A DNA stretch of 64,000 bases from Orientallactaga sibirica (GCA_036365145.1 JAEOAD010000034.1:14723501-14787500), one strand, 5' to 3'. Shown: positions 35,012 to 46,187, counted from the stretch's first letter. The notes: generated from the sequence alone by a model not told the origin. Numbers and translations: made by a program.

Positions 35012-35240
35012 GATGCTAAGAAGTCTCGCTTACCGATCCTAATAAAAACATCCCGGTCATTACAAAATACGTGTCATCTTCCTGCTTCCCAAGAGGTGGC
35101 TCAGCTCCAGGGCCGAATTCTGGAGCTGCAGGGGGAACTGAAGGAGTTTAAAGCATGTAACAAGCAACTTCACCAAAAGTTAATTCTGGCAAAGGAGATG
35201 ATGGAGGGGTTACCAGTGCCTCAGCCTGCGCTGCTCAATG
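35012..35240 (+). CDS. CDK5RAP2: CDK5RAP2 internal coding exon carrying the EB1-binding SRLP motif
   Basis: Acceptor GTGTGTTTCAG|GATGCT, donor AATG|GTAAGA, phase 0 to phase 1. It opens DAKKSRLPILIKTSRSLQNT: serine, arginine, leucine, proline at 35024-35035 within a basic, serine-rich stretch. The human counterpart (KKSRLPILIKPSRSL) is the SxIP-like motif reported to bind EB1/MAPRE1 and let CDK5RAP2 ride growing microtubule plus ends; its Leu-Pro pair is kept. The second half (QLQGRILELQGELKEFKACN and onward) is coiled coil, very similar to human. That the motif works the same way here is inference from conservation. Confidence 0.96.
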
Positions 35241-35765
35241 GTAAGAATATGCATGCTTCATGAACTAGAACCTGTTGTTTAGAACTGTAGTAAGTTCACA
35301 TATAAATTTCATGAATTGCAGTAACTAATATTAACTCAAGAAATATATGACAGAGAAACAGTTAGAAAAATGAAAAGGTTTCTTTGATTCTGTAATCTGG
35401 ATATACAGGATTCGTAGTGTTCTTAGGTCTTGGGAGTCTCTGCTGCCTTTCCTGGGTAATGTGTGCAGGAGCCTAGGTGCAGATGACTTGAACCTGGGCT
35501 GGCTTGGCTATAGAAGAGTTACCAGGTGACATTTATAAAGCTTGCAAGTGAGACGTTTTCTGGTCAATTTGAGGCCAGTCCCAAATGCTGCTGACTTTCT
35601 TCTAGAAATGACAGTGCAGGTCAGAAATAAGTACCATTTACATCATTTTCCCAAGGGTTGTGAAATCACAAACGTACATATGTCATCACTTGATTTTGAT
35701 CTTCTACTGTAAGCAAGTGGCAGCTGCACAATAGCCACAATAAAAGTAATTTATAAATTCTGTGG

Positions 35766-36012
35766 GGGCTGGAGAGATGGCTTAGCAGTTAAGGCGCCTG
35801 CCTGCTAAGCATAAGAACCCGGTTCCAATCTTCAGGTCCCACGTTTAGCCAGATGCAAAGTGAAGCAAGGGTGCAATGCCGCACTTGACCACAAGGGGGC
35901 ACATGCATCTGGATTTCGTTCACAGCAGCTGAGAGACTGCTGGCGTGCCCATTTCTGTCTCCCTCTCCCTCTCTGTCTCTCTCCAAAAATAAATAAAATA
36001 ATAAAAAAAAAT
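35766..36012 (+). mobile_element. tRNA-derived SINE, plus orientation, well preserved
   Basis: GGGGCTGGAGAGATGGCTTA, GCGCCTGCCTGCTAAGCATA, AAGGGGGCACATGCATCTGG, TCTCTCCAAAAATAAATAAA. Flanks share AAATTCTG. GGGCAAGTG-like subfamily (here CTTGACCACAAGG). Confidence 0.92.
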
Positions 36013-36330
36013 TTAAATTCTGAGTTCCAATCTCTGTTGGGCACTGTGGAGATAGGACTGCACAACCAATGAAGTCTGTTTCTAGTTTACATTTTTGTGT
36101 GTAGGTAAAGACAGGGATCATTATGAAATATCTGTGAAAATGCTGTGGAGAAAAGTAAGCAGGGTGAGGGGCCAAGGGAGTCACAGGGTTTGCTGATGCT
36201 CATGAATGTTAGAGAGGCTCCGTGCCAAGGTGGCATTTGGATGAAAACTGCGGAAAATTAGCTCAATGGTCACCCTAGGAAGAAGGAACAAGGAAAAGGC
36301 CCAGGTGTTGCTTTAAACTTGAGAATTTGG

Positions 36331-36504
36331 GCCAGGTGTGGTGGCGCACGCCTTTAATCCCAGCACTCGGGAGGCAGAGGTAGGAGGATTGCCATGGGTT
36401 CAAGGCCACCCTGAGAGTACATAGTTAATTCCCAGGTCAGCCTGGGCCAGAGTGAGACCCTACCTTGAAAAACAAAAACAAAAACAAACAAACAAAAAAA
36501 ATAT
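36331..36504 (+). mobile_element. B1 SINE, plus orientation, well preserved, with target-site duplication
   Basis: GCCAGGTGTGGTGGCGCACG, CAGCACTCGGGAGGCAGAGG, GAGTGAGACCCTACCTTGAA then an A-rich tail. Flanks CTTGAGAATTTGG (36318-36330) and CTTGAGAACTTGG (36505-36517). Confidence 0.94.
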
Positions 36505-37789
36505 CTTGAGAACTTGGACAAATGGCAAGGAGGCCATTCTTGTGGCTGGTCTGCATGGCGTGAGGAAGAGGTAGAACTATAGAAGATGAAATCAGGCAGA
36601 TTGTGTCAGCTCCCCCAGGCCATTCTAGGACTTCACTCCATCTCTACATAATATTAGAAACAGGAGAGAGTTTGAAACATAAGAGTGACATGATCTGACT
36701 TAAACCTTAAAGCAGGACTTGACAGACTCTTGTCTTTGGGCCAAATGTATATAGCTTGCTGCCTGTTTTTGTAAATAAAGCTTATTGGTACCCAGCAACA
36801 CTGATTCCTTTGCATATAACCTGTAACTAACTACATTTGTGCCCTGATAGTAGAGTTAAATAGGTAATGATAGAGCCCCTGTGACCAGCCAAGTCTAACA
36901 AACAATGGCCCTTTAAGGAAAGTAGGCCGACTTGTGCTTTGAAGGATTGCTTCTGCAACAACGTTAGGTTTTGATCTTCTTGAAATGTCTGTGACCTTTG
37001 CAGTGGAGATGTCCAGGAGAGAGGAGTGCATTTGAAATACAGACCCAAGAAACAGCCACATATCACTGATATTTTAATGACTAATATTTGCAGCTCATAG
37101 CCATAGGGATAAAATAGGGGTTCCGTGGAAGTTGGACTGAGAAGGAACAGCCCATGAGGTGAGGTGCCAAGGGAGGATGACAGCTTGATGTCCGAGGCAG
37201 AGTAAAGAGTGATGGCTGAGTCAGACACTGCTAGTAAGAATAGAAGGGAGCTCTTTCTGAGGAGTGGGTGAGGCCTGATTGGCATGAGTTCCAGAGAGGA
37301 GAGAAGTTGAAGGCAGCAAGGATAGACACCTCTGGGGAATTGCATTATTGAGTGATGTAGAGACGCAGGGCCACCAGGACCCAAACCATTAGTGAATCCA
37401 TAGTGAGTCAGAGTGCTGAGGATGACCCGGTAAGGTGGATAATCATCAGTGCTTCTGCCACAGGAGCTGCACATCAGGAGTTTCCGGGAAACAGAGGGAA
37501 GGGCATGGACATGGCAGTGAGGAGTTCAGGCCCTTACAGACCTCCAGGTTTGTGACACGGGAATATGACAATAACAGCCACGTGCTGTGGGATATGGGAG
37601 AAGCAGAGTCCTTGGGATAGCCTGGGTTCACTTAAAAAAGGGGCTAAGATTAGTGTTCAGGCAATTTGGTGCTTTTGGGGACTTGCTAGTGAAAGGTGCA
37701 AGTACTGTGGGAAGTTATGTCAGATCAGAGGATTTCTAGAATGGGTCAGGGGTTAAAGGTGATCATGGAGCCATGGACTTCTTGTGACA
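36505..37789. other. Intron, unassigned
   Basis: No clear repeat. A 215-codon minus-strand open frame (36827-37474) has no recognisable domain and a composition typical of chance translation; not called. Confidence 0.4.
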
Positions 37790-38010
37790 TTGATGAAACA
37801 AGCCCTGGTTATTTGTGAAGCCCTGCCATACAGGTTAAATACACAATCTAATTGAGTCCTCTCCACAGTCTTTGGAGAGAGGTCCAGTAACTGTCTCCAT
37901 CTTAAGCTTAGACAGAAGTTGCAGAGAGGACGTGACTTGGTCATAGTCACATGACAGCTAATTGCCAGAGCACCAGCCTGCCTAATTCCAAAGTGTGCAC
38001 CCTTTCCTGT
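37790..38010 (+). repeat. MIR remnant, nearly full length
   Basis: AAATACACAATCTAATTGAG, CAGAAGTTGCAGAGAGGACG, GACTTGGTCATAGTCACATG then ACAGCTAATTGCCAGAGC: MIR core and 3' part in order. Confidence 0.65.
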
Positions 38011-38810
38011 CCCTGAATCCTAGCATATAATATTCTTGTGTGAATTTTATGATGGTACCTTAGCCAGAGGTAGATTTCCTTTCATTTTCGGTTTCCTCTT
38101 AGGCTTGCCATGGTTGAAGGTTTAAGGTAAACTGTCTTTTGGCCAAGTGGCTCTTCTGTCCCTCTCTCCTGTTCCACCTTTCTGTCAATCCATTCTTGCA
38201 ACCATCAGGCATGTAGTCATGCAGTTGGGTGCATGTTCTCCGAGCACCTGTGTGTCCCATTGTAGCATGGAGGAGGGAGTAAGAGAGAGATGAGTCAGAT
38301 ACGGTTCTCTACTTTCTAAGAGCTCCCTGTCTACTTGGGCTGGGGCAGCTGCAGATAATTAATCAGCATATGTGGGGATGGGGCCTTAGAGAGGAAAGCC
38401 TTTATGGAAGAAATGAATCAGCCTTGTGGAGGCCCTGGCACTTGTCCTGGCCTTGCTATCTGCACTACACCCTTGATGAGACCCTAGGGAGCCTCAGCTA
38501 GGTGCTGTCCTAAGTACTGCTCAGAAGACCCCGGGCTTCTCTCGCTTGGGAAAGGAGGTGGGCACGAGATGATGGAATTCATTTGTTCACTCATCATTGT
38601 TTGAGGGCCTAGACTTGAACCGTTTCAGACAAGTTGCAGTATATTTATGCTTTTTATGTCATGTTATGGCAGCTCAATAGATTAATTTTATCTTCTAAAT
38701 TGCATTTTGCCTCCCCAGTGTTTTTATTTTCCCCATTGAATCATTGTATTCTTTTCAGTTGTTGAGCTAAGTTTCAAGTCTCTGGTTTTATTTTCTTTTC
38801 TCTTTACCAG

Positions 38811-38942
38811 TGTCTGCAGCTCAGTGTCTTGTGGGAGCAGCCTACCAGGACAGCCCAGACGAGCAAAAAGGAACCAACACCATGACCTCTGCCCTGACAG
38901 ACAAGGAAGTGGACAGCGACCAATACACAGGCTTGGAGATTG
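38811..38942 (+). CDS. CDK5RAP2: CDK5RAP2 internal coding exon
   Basis: Acceptor CTTTTCTCTTTACCAG|TGTCTG is strong. With the G carried from the previous exon it reads VSAAQCLVGAAYQDSPDEQK and ends EVDSDQYTGLEI, matching human VGAAYQDSPGEQK and KEMDSDQQRSYEIDSEI. The donor ATTG|GTTAGA lacks the usual purine at +3 and is the weakest in the gene here, but it is the only position that joins in phase to the next exon and keeps the conserved sequence. Probably a disordered linker between coiled coils. Confidence 0.92.
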
Positions 38943-38994
38943 GTTAGAATTTAATCCCTATGCATGTCAAACAACTACAGGGTGTCAGCACTGT

Positions 38995-39150
38995 TCAGAT
39001 GGTTTCTGTCAGAACTATTCCTAGGCCCACTTGGGATATCGCTACCATTCCCATCTAACAAATAGGGAAGGTGAAATTTTTAAAGATGACTGACTTGGGT
39101 TACCCAGCTGGTAAAGAGGTAGAGGATTGAGGGCATAGCATAATGTCATT
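38995..39150 (+). repeat. MIR remnant
   Basis: CATTCCCATCTAACAAATAG, GGAAGGTG, then CTTGGGTTACCCAGCTGGTA and AAGAGGTAGAG, matching the MIR core. Confidence 0.55.
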
Positions 39151-39807
39151 AGGAGCTAATCAATGCATTGTCAGTCCCTCTGTAAGGCAGGGAGTGGGTG
39201 CAGGTTGTTGAGCATGAAAAGACAGTGCCTACTGTCAAGGGACATTACCAGAGACATAGACACCTCAGCATCCAGCTTAGTGCTGGCTTTGTTTTGGTGA
39301 ACAAAGTTGGTCTCTGTCCATTTAGAAGGAGTGGGTCAAGGAAAAGCCTGATGCTGAGGCCAGGATTGTGAACTTTACCAGTAGGTCAGTGGATTTGGTG
39401 CAGAGATGTGAGTGATGCCACCAGCAAGTTGTATCCCCCTCTTAATCGTCAAGTATTATAAGCATGCACAGATGTACAGCTACCTTCATTCCCATTCAAC
39501 CATTTTAAGCAAATGGATGTATTTATTCTTTTTAGCTTACATCTTTTAGTCCTTAATTATATTTTAAAAAGTTACTGTTAAACTGAATCTTCATTAATTT
39601 TATAAGAAGTCATACTCATCAGGTTTATGATGGCTGTGGGAATACCAGCCTCCAGAGATAGTCTGAGCTGTGGGCTCAGAGACCTCAGTGAGTACTCACC
39701 CAAAGCTGGGAGCCAGTGTGGTGATTACGTGGTCACATTCTTCTTTGTGTCTGAGCTTTGAAGAGAAAGCTCCTGTAACCAGTCAACAGTGTATCTCTTA
39801 GCTGAAC

Positions 39808-40173
39808 TGTGGTGGTTTGAATGTGAACTGTCCCTCACAGGCTCATGTGTTTAAACACTTGATCACCAGTTGGTGATGATGTTTTGGGAGGTTTTGAAAC
39901 TTTCAGGGCAAAAGACATGGCTGAAAGCAATGTTTTTGAGAAGCAAGCTTTTGAGAGTCATAGCCTTTCCTGCTTCTGGTCCAAGCTCTCTACTTCCTGT
40001 TTGTTAGTGCCATGTGAGCACCCTATGCTGCAGGCTACTACAGCCATGGACTGACTTGTTCTAGTCACCGTGCCTGCTTTTCTCTGTTGGACTGGACCCT
40101 TTAACAATAAACCAGGGTAAGCCTCAAGTTGGTTAGGCAGGTGTTTGGTCACAGTGATGAGAAAGTTAATACA
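39808..40173 (+). mobile_element. ERVL-MaLR LTR (MT/ORR1-like), plus orientation, solo
   Basis: Starts TGTGGTGGTTTGAATGTGAA then CTGTCCCTCACAGGCTCATG and ends GATGAGAAAGTTAATACA, with the AATAAACC polyA-signal region before it. This is the classic rodent MaLR LTR. The 5-bp flanks no longer match. Confidence 0.88.
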
Positions 40174-40278
40174 TAAGGAGAGTTCTAGAGTCAGAGTATA
40201 TTTATAATGCAAATAAGTGGTCCTCCTGGGGACATCTTTGTACTTCATGTTCATAGCTGTGATTAATAGAGCCTTCTG

Positions 40279-40416
40279 AGCTGGGCATGGTGGCGCACGC
40301 CTTTAAATCCCAGCACTCGGGAGGCAGAGGTAGGAGGATCGCCATGAGTTCCAGGTCAGCCTGGGCTAGAGTGAGACCCTACCTCGAAAAACAACAACAA
40401 CAACAACAACAAAAAA
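40279..40416 (+). mobile_element. B1 SINE, plus orientation, with 14-bp target-site duplication
   Basis: AGCTGGGCATGGTGGCGCAC, GCACTCGGGAGGCAGAGGTA, CCCTACCTCGAAAAACAACA with a (CAA)n tail. Flanked by AATAGAGCCTTCTG at 40265-40278 and 40417-40430, perfect. It lacks the internal block CAAGGCCACCCTGAGACTAC seen in other copies, so it is a shorter B1 variant. Confidence 0.95.
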
Positions 40417-40920
40417 AATAGAGCCTTCTGGATGATTCCTTTTCCTCTCAGTAGCCCTTGTCACTGAACAGTGTTCATCTTTTGCTGAATTTAGCACGTG
40501 TGATCGCCGCTGCTTTAAACAGCCTTTCACTTACTGCCTAGCTGAGGTTTCACCCTGAGATCTCCACTTACACCTCATGTTTTTTGGGTACACTTATTGA
40601 GTACCCCAGGATTTGAGCATTCCTGTTAGCCTCTATGTTTCCTTTCCCAGTACCACTTGGTATTGATTTGATTTGCTCAGTGACTGCCTTGTTCAAGGCT
40701 GCTTGCTATTGGTGACACTTTGGTGGCAGTTCCTCCATCAGGAGCACCTTGAAGGTACTATTGGCCTCCCTATAGAGGATTCAGAGCTATGTCTTTGTCC
40801 ATGTGCCCCTGGCATGAGGACCCTGATTGCAGGAGGGGTGTTCTAGGAAGCAGACAGTCAGGCTTTGATGAAGAGCCTACTGGTGCTCACCTTCTGTCTT
40901 GAGCAGATTCTCCAACTCTT

Positions 40921-42536
40921 TTTTTTTTTTTTTATTGACAACTTCTATACTTGCATACAAAAAAACGTATGATACCTCCCTCCCCTCTCCCATTCCCCTT
41001 TAGAACTCCAATCTCCATCGTATCCCCTCCCTCTCTCCATTAGTCTCTCTTTTAATTTGATGTCATCATCTTTTCTTCTATTATGAGGGTCTTGCGAAGG
41101 TATTGCTAGGCACTGCAAGGTCATGGATATCAAGGCCAATTTCTGTCTGGGCAGTTGCATTGTAAGAAGTCACACCCTTCCTTTGGCTCTTCCATTCTAT
41201 CCACCCCGTCTTCCGCAATGGTCCCTGAGCCTTGGAGGGTGTGACAGAGGTGTTTCAGTTCTGGGCACTCCTCCATCCCTTCTCAGCACTATGTTGCCTT
41301 TTTGGGTCATCCCAGTGGTCATTACCATCTGAAAAGAGAAGCTTCTCTAACCAGAAGTGAGAGTAGCATTAATATGTGAATATGAACATTAAGTGTAGTG
41401 CTTTCAGGGTAGCTTGGTGGGAATAATACATACATTTAACCAGACAAGCACAGGCTTTATACCCCTAAGGCTCATGACCTCCCCAGCCATAGACTTTTGC
41501 TTAGGTTTTTCAGTACTAGGTATGTATTCCCTCCCATAGAGAGGGCCTTCAGTCCAATTATGGAGCAGTTGGTTACCCCAAGAGCAGACATGCCACTATT
41601 GCACCCATTCAGTTATTGGGCCTGTATGGCCAAACTTGAATTTTCAGTATCCACTGTTTTCACTGCTGATGACTTCTGTCTCCCATATGGCTGCATGCAG
41701 TGCAGCTTTTTTCCAGCTTTCAGTTGGCTGGTCTACAGGGAGAAGGTTTTCTGCTCAGCACCAGTTTGCTTTCTCAGTGACCTTGCCTCTAAGGCAAGAG
41801 ATGCCTTCAGCAATAGGGTCTTATCATCTGTTTCTCAAGGGCAACCAAGGGCTTTGGCAATAGCCTTTAATGTTTTGGAGGCTACTGGGACCTCCTTGGC
41901 CAACAACTCACTGGAAGGTATCCCATCCCAGGCACTGAAAATTTTCTAGTACCATCTATAGCTTCTAGATGTGCCATTATTCAAAAAAGTAGGTTTACCT
42001 AAGTCTTATTCACACTATCTTGAATTTTGATTGACCTTCCCCTGCCTGCCCTTCTTTTACTTATTCTCTTCCCATGGCCTTTCTTAGGCCATTCCCCTCC
42101 CTGTAATCTGTTCTTCTATTTACATATGTGCAATACCATATTCTTAAATCCTTCCCTCTCCTGCCTCCCTTATAGCCTTTTACCAGTTTACTGGTTTCTA
42201 GTACCTATTTTTAGTTCCAGTTCACACATAAGTCTATACATTTGTAGCTAGGATCCACATATGAGAGAGAACATGTGACGTTTGGCTTTCTGAGCCTGGG
42301 TTACCTCGCTTAATATAATCCTTTCCAGATCCATTCATTTCCCTGCAAATTTCATAATTTCATTTTTCTTTACCGCTGACTAGAACTCCATTGTTTAAAT
42401 GTACCACATCTTCATTATCCATTCATCTGTGGAGGGACATCTAGGCTGGTTCCATTTCTTAGCTATTGTAAATAGAGCAGCAATAAACATGGTTGTGCAG
42501 GTATCTCTAAGGTAGTGAGAAGAGTCCTCTGGATAT
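40921..42536 (-). mobile_element. 5'-truncated L1, minus orientation, with perfect 17-bp target-site duplication
   Basis: PolyA appears as T13 at 40921-40933, then a 3' UTR read backward (TTATTGACAACTTCTATACT; GGCACTGCAAGGTCATGGAT; TTCCGCAATGGTCCCTGAGC). From about 42240 comes the end of ORF2 (GGATCCACATATGAGAGAGA; TTCCCTGCAAATTTCATAAT; TAAACATGGTTGTGCAGG). The flanking CAGATTCTCCAACTCTT occurs at 40904-40920 and 42537-42553 without mismatch. The copy is truncated within ORF2 and encodes no complete protein. Confidence 0.95.
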
Positions 42537-42553
42537 CAGATTCTCCAACTCTT

Positions 42554-42710
42554 GAATCCTCGACTTCCCCTCCTGTAAAATGGGGATCCTAGCAATGCCT
42601 CATTGGATGCTTTGAGTAGACAACACAGGTGAGGTGCATACTACATAGGCCAGGTCCTGGCACATATGTAATCTTAGGTCCAGAGGCCTTGTTCAGCTGC
42701 TGCCTCCGAC
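42554..42710 (-). repeat. MIR-like remnant
   Basis: CTTCCCCTCCTGTAAAATGG then GGATCCTAGCAATGCCTC and AGGTCCTGGCACATATGTAA, the MIR order (ctcatctgtaaaatggggataatag ... cctggcacatagta) read antisense. Confidence 0.6.
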
Positions 42711-43235
42711 CTCCTCTGAAGCTTGAAATCCTCCCTCACAGCTTCTGTGCAGCTATGACTGAACAGTGGAAGCATCTTCTTCAGACCTTCATCATGGACT
42801 GCTGGGCAGAGAATAGCAAAGCCATGTCACCATGCTAGTGCTGGGCATAAGACCTCTGTGCCTTGGAGCCTAGAAGTCAAATCCCTGTGTCTGCTAACTC
42901 TCAAATTACTGGAGATTGTGCACTAGGTCAGAACTGTTGAGTGTGAAGTGTGGGAATGTTGTGCTTGTTGCATCGTTAGAAGCAGAGTTTGAAGTGGAGG
43001 TGTAAGTATGACTGAGAGTGTACACCCTCCTGGACACTCTTGGAGTTCTATGGCCAGACATCAGAGCTGCTATAGGCTGGCTATCAAAGGGACATTTGTA
43101 CAGGTCTTGTCTTTGCTTCACGATCACTTAACAAAAGTCATCACAATGAATTTTTAGTCCTGAGAGGACATTGCTTCTCATCAAGAAATACAGACCAGGT
43201 TTCATTAAATGAAGTTGTTCCAATAGGTATTTCTT

Positions 43236-43400
43236 CTTTTTTTTTTTTTTTGGTTTTTTTGCGAGGTAGGGTCTCACTCTGGTCCAGGCTGACCTGGAAT
43301 TAACTATGTAGTCTCAGGGTGGCCTCGAACTCTCGGCGATTCTCTTACCTCTGCCTCCTGAGTGCTGGGATTAAAGGCATGCGCCACCACGCCCAGCTAT
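43236..43400 (-). mobile_element. B1 SINE, minus orientation, with 10-bp target-site duplication
   Basis: GCGAGGTAGGGTCTCACTCT, CAGGCTGACCTGGAATTAAC, ATGCGCCACCACGCCCAGCT. Flanked by GGTATTTCTT at 43226-43235 and 43401-43410. Confidence 0.94.
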
Positions 43401-44009
43401 GGTATTTCTTGATCTTGAATGGTGACTTACTGGAAAAGAACCTCATGAGATTTCTCCCATGCTCTTTCTGTTGCTTATACTCCTTCAGGCAGGAGGACCT
43501 TCTCTGTCACAGGCTCTGTGTTAGACACTGGAGAAACAGATGAATGACATGGTTTCCAGTCACAAAGCCCTCATAGACAAGTGATGCTGACAGACTGCAC
43601 AGAAAAATGCTAAATTGGGACTGTTTTCTTTAGGCCATGTGGCAGCTGTTGTCTAAAATAGATAGGTTTGTCTTATGACATTTGCCTTGTGAACAGAGAC
43701 AAGAGTAGACTTGTGGTTATAAGGAGCAGATTGCAGAACCAGAAGTTGGAACATTCACTTTCACAGGACACTGGTGTGATTGTCCTTCTGAGAGACCTAG
43801 GGTGTCTGGCCCAGCATGAATTGATGCCCTTGCAGTGTTTTCCTCAGGTCAGTCTTCTAGCACATTTCCCATCATGGGCCTTGTCATCCCATGATGGTTG
43901 GTTCTGGGAAGCAAAGGTCATTCATGTGAATTAGGTTCCTTTGCTGCTGTGTTCCAGATGCTGAATTGCAGATAGGCTCCTTATGATCCTTTGAAACAAA
44001 TAAACAAAT

Positions 44010-44165
44010 GCAGTTCTTTACAGTTGGTGGAGGTCTTTCCACATTACAGAGGTTCAAAGAGGTTCACTAATTTGTCTAAGAAGGTTATGCAAGACTAAGT
44101 GCCAGAGCCAGTGTTACAAACCAGGTGTGCTGGATTTCTATCCTGGGTTTCTCTGTATATTCTGC
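44010..44165 (+). repeat. MIR-like remnant
   Basis: CATTACAGAGGTTCAAAGAG, GTTCACTAATTTGTCTAAGA, AGTGCCAGAGCCAGTGTTAC: MIR core and 3' part. Confidence 0.5.
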
Positions 44166-44244
44166 TGCCTCTTACATTTTCAAACAATTCCTAACATGGG
44201 TGGCAGGCAGTGTGGGATAGTGGTTAAGGACAGAGCTATTTAAA

Positions 44245-44400
44245 AAAATGACTCGCTGCAACCTTACAGGGGAAACTGAAGCTATCAGGTAGCAGGTTAC
44301 TTGCCCAAGGCCATGTGGCCAGCATATGGCAAGGCTGGGTGTGACTCACTGCTCTTTGGGCCAAAACTCTCCTGTATCTACCTCTCATACAGGCCAGGCT
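44245..44400 (+). repeat. MIR remnant
   Basis: ACCTTACAGGGGAAACTGAA, GGTTACTTGCCCAAGGCCAT then GTGGCCAGCATATGGCAAGG. Confidence 0.6.
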
Positions 44401-45121
44401 GCATCTTAGAATTTAAGCTCACTGGAAAGAAATGTTTTTGGCAGGGCTGGGGGTCAGTGAAACACCTTGTAAAGTAACCACAATGGCTCATCTTCTGGGC
44501 ACTGGGAGATGTGGACACGAGAAGAAAACTCTCCCACTATGGATGCTTGAAGTGACTCTTCTTCACTATTGCATCATGAGCCCCTGAGTATTTCTCAGTC
44601 TGTCACTGACTCCTGATCTGGTGCTGCCCCTGCCACTGAGCACATGAGATGCAAAGCCATACCCCTGCTATAACAGAACGTTGAGTGTAGTGTGAGAGAA
44701 AGACACATGAGTATCTAATTCTTTAGCCAACTCTAATCCCATAGTAACACCCAGCACAGTCTTGTCTCTACATACAGGGTGCCATGCAACACAGAGGAGA
44801 GGGCTTGCGGCATAGCTTCAAGTGACACAGAAGGTCTGGGTATTGAAGGACAGGTGGGAGTTCATTGAACTGGAGTAGAATAGAGGGTCAGTATTATTTT
44901 AGGCTAAGGGCCCAGTACATGCAAAAGCTGCAGGATTGAAACAGCATGGTATTAGCAGCATGTTAAGGTTTCTTTGTTGGAACTCTCTGTAGATGGTACC
45001 AGGGGATACTTCTGGATAAGTTGGTTTGATCCTGATGAATTTTAGATGTATTGCTGGTTTACCATGGTTAAATTCACTATAGAACATTTGCTCTGAAAAA
45101 GATGGAATGAGAGTGACGAGG

Positions 45122-45530
45122 GTATACTAGTCAGCTTTCTGTAAGTTGCAAAGTCTCTAAGAAAATCAACTTAAAAAGACAAGAAGTTGGGCCTGTGGAA
45201 ATGGCTTAGCAGTGAAAGATGAATAGGATTTTGGCTCACAGTTTCAGAGATTTCACTCTGTGGCTGCTTGGACTGTTGCTTTGAACCTATGATGAGGAAG
45301 AGCATCATGGTACAGGATGTGTGTTAAAGTAAACCTCATCTCATGATGGCTAGGAAGCAAAGTGGGGGGCAGAGTATCAATTTCCACCTGTGACCTAACT
45401 TCCTTCTAGGCCCCACCTGCTAAAGTGACCTTGGCCTTCCAGTAGTGCCACAGGCTGGCAACTAAGCCTTTAACATAAGGGTCTTTGGGGCCATCTAAGA
45501 TCCAAAGTACAACCTTGGGAAAGAGTACAG
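45122..45530 (-). mobile_element. ERVL-MaLR LTR, minus orientation, diverged
   Basis: TATACTAGTCAGCTTTCTGT, TTTTGGCTCACAGTTTCAGA, GAGCATCATGGTACAGGATG, CCCCACCTGCTAAAGTGACC: the reverse of a rodent MaLR LTR. A short SINE-head-like intrusion (GGCCTGTGGAAATGGCTTAG) sits at 45191-45212. It ends about 90 bases before a coding exon. Confidence 0.65.
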
Positions 45531-45619
45531 GCAGGAGGCTTGTTAGGTGGCTGTTGCAGTGATGAAGCAGGGTAGGTTGCAGTCAAGGAGATACTGACAT
45601 GAATGTATTTGGTTTTCAG

Positions 45620-46187
45620 ATTCTGAAATTTGCTCTCCTGATGATCTGGCCATATTACCAACGTGGAAAGAGAATCCTGAAGAATTTCTGGACCCAACTT
45701 CCCTGGCTACTTACTTGAATTCTAATAGTCAGCTCTCCATTAAAGTCAGTATGATTGAGACTGACCAGTCTGAGAACATTGACACCTCAGATAATGCAGA
45801 ATTCTTAAAGCAGAAAATCCATGACTTGCAAACTGAGCTGGAAGGCTATCGGAACTTCATATTCCAGCTGCAAAAGCACTCTCAGTGCAGTGAGGCCATT
45901 ATCACAGTTTTGTGTGGGACTGACGGGGCCCAAGATGGCTTGAACACCACTGATGAGGAAGAACTGACTTTTTCAAGTTTACACCAAGTACGATATGTGA
46001 AACACATGAAAATCCTCCACCCCCTGGCTACAAAGCTGACTAACAGCAGGATGCTGCAGAGCCTCACACAGCAGCTGGTGGAGCAGGAACAGGAGCAGGA
46101 GCTGCAGAAGGAGCAGGATTTGAACTCAGAACTTTTCAGTGAAATCCATAACCTACAGAATAAGTTCAGATATCTCACACCTTCAAG
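45620..46187 (+). CDS. CDK5RAP2: CDK5RAP2 internal coding exon (568 bases, longest in window)
   Basis: Acceptor TTGGTTTTCAG|ATTCTG, donor TCAAG|GTATAC, phase 1 to phase 2, no stop across 189 codons. Blocks in order: SEICSPDDLAILPTWKENPE; KQKIHDLQTELEGYRNFIFQ; LQKHSQCSEAIITVLCGTDG; FSSLHQVRYVKHMKILHPLA; LFSEIHNLQNKFRYLTPS. All are close to human CDK5RAP2. Two short length differences from the remembered human sequence are visible: fewer residues after AQDGL (about 46-fold zone at 45945-45960) and an expanded Q/E run VEQEQEQELQKEQ at about 46079-46117. Strong coiled coil flanking a conserved cysteine-containing block. Confidence 0.97.

Noticed and set aside
36827..37474. 215-codon minus-strand open frame
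   Set aside because: No recognisable domain, no splice or start context, and chance composition; it overlaps unremarkable intron.
41497..41949. 150-codon plus-strand open frame
   Set aside because: Lies wholly inside the antisense L1 3' UTR.
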